Source: Rhipicephalus microplus (Eukaryota > Arthropoda > Arachnida > Ixodida > Ixodidae). From it: DNA of 64,000 bases. Position numbers and translations under genes: made by a program. The DNA lies in the NCBI RefSeq assembly GCF_043290135.1, contig NC_134705.1, forward strand, positions 53,289,771 to 53,353,770, given 5' to 3'. Numbering within the stretch: position 1 is the first letter of the stretch; every line of letters begins with the position of its first letter. The notes under the pieces were generated by a model. It saw nothing but the letters and a program-made list of their open reading frames with translations. It did not search any database and had not been told where the DNA came from. Positions 63,241-64,000 of the stretch are shown here, piece after piece.

Positions 63241-64000
63241 GTCTGCTCACTGTACACCAACATACCCCACCATGACGGAATAGCGGCTATGGGTTCTGAA
63301 TATGAAAAATCTGACTCATCAACTAGTGTAAGTGGCGAGGTACTGTTTACACTTCTTGAACTTGTACTAAATTGTAACCATTTTGAGTTCAATGGCAAGC
63401 ATTTCCTTCAGGTCAGTGGCACTGCAATGGGCACGAAAATGGCCCCAAACTTCGCGAGCACCTTTATGGCTTCACTTGAAATCGCATTTATTGAGGGGCG
63501 CACCTTGAAACCTTTCTACTACAGAAGATACTTAGACGATATTTTTATGATATGAAACCATGATGAGGGAAGTCTTTTCCGCTTCATAGAGGATTTTAAC
63601 AAGTGCTACCCGTCAATTTCAACATAATCAGGCAAAGCAAACGACTAACTTCTATTTTCGCAAAGCCACCTCACGTGGTGTACCGCCGGGATAAAAATCT
63701 GGAGGACATTCTTGTCAGAGCAAAAACAATTTCAATTTCAACATAATCAGGCAAAGCAAACGACTAACTTCTATTTTCGCGAAGCCACCTAACGTGGTGT
63801 ACCGCCGGGATAAAAATCTGAAGGACATTCTTGTCAGACCAAAAACAAACACCCCCAAATTTCAATCAGGGTGCAATCCCTGCGGAAAAGCTCGATGCAA
63901 GGTATGCCCACAGATGGTCACAACACGTGAATCCAAAGCAAACTTCTCGGATGTCAAATTCTGTATAACTGAAAGCCTTAATTGTGACTCCAGTAACGTA
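63239..64000 (+). mobile_element. PLE-3, second Penelope-like copy, head to head with PLE-1
   Basis: It starts inside RT (CSLYTNIPHHDGIAAM) and runs through motif B SGTAMGTKMAPNFASTFM to an intact YLDD (63529-63540). A stop is at 63553-63555. After FIEDFNKCYPSI it jumps to the NIIRQSKRLTSIF region, deleting the linker. That region is present twice in tandem (119-bp period, 63615 and 63734). The Cys-rich linker follows (NPCGKARCKVCPQM-like) to the window edge. It is highly similar to PLE-1 in reverse. Confidence 0.9.

Overview
This window looks like intergenic, transposon-dense DNA from an arachnid, most likely a hard (ixodid) tick. The reasons are a tRNA-derived SINE of the kind I recognise as Ruka-like from ticks (46311-46548), the mixture of I-type and CR1/Jockey-type LINEs, Ty3/gypsy elements and Penelope-like elements, and the degenerate GACG/CGTC-type tetranucleotide arrays. 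This assignment rests on memory of families, not on a search. I found no convincing host protein-coding exon, rRNA or functional tRNA gene in 64 kb. Almost every long reading frame belongs to a retroelement, and nearly all are broken.

Layout. 1-12410: one CR1/Jockey-like LINE (+) split by two Ty3/gypsy elements, Gypsy-1 (611-5838, 4-bp target duplication ATAT) and Gypsy-2 (7226-12267). 12417-17735: a decayed relative, Gypsy-3, whose 5' LTR is cut exactly where the LINE ends. 17736-18428: an I-type LINE scrap. 18431-25110: a CR1-like LINE (LINE-A, +) whose endonuclease is interrupted by a second, nearly complete CR1-like LINE (LINE-B, -, 19978-24271). Both carry an ORF1 leader ending in a 2A-like motif, intact in LINE-B and decayed in LINE-A, and both have a duplicated 5' monomer. 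25966-32715: a composite repeat built around a tetranucleotide array, split by an I-type LINE (LINE-C, -, 26976-32680) with a 9-bp target duplication. 32935-38055: a CTAT microsatellite, a ~146-bp satellite, SINEs and an RNase H-end LINE fragment (LINE-E).

39255-49052: more copies of the composite repeat, then Gypsy-4 (-, 40748-49047), bounded by a perfect 5-bp duplication TGTAT. Gypsy-4 is itself hit three times: a composite repeat in integrase, a Ruka-like SINE with a 16-bp duplication in gag, and a LINE in its 5' LTR. 49053-56550 is mostly unassigned AT-rich DNA with SINE relics. 56551-57504 is a Penelope-like remnant with a GIY-YIG domain and inverted termini. 60890-64000 holds two Penelope-like copies head to head, the first with a hammerhead-ribozyme-like core near its 3' end.

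Functionally these are self-copying modules, not an operon-like system. LINEs supply APE endonuclease, RT and ORF1 RNA-binding protein. Gypsies supply Gag, protease, RT/RNase H and integrase. Penelope elements supply RT plus GIY-YIG. SINEs depend on LINE machinery. The nesting gives a relative order of insertion. The most unusual biology is the intact 2A-like (ribosome-skipping) motif in LINE-B ORF1, the hammerhead-like core, and the ~1 kb composite tetranucleotide repeat family.
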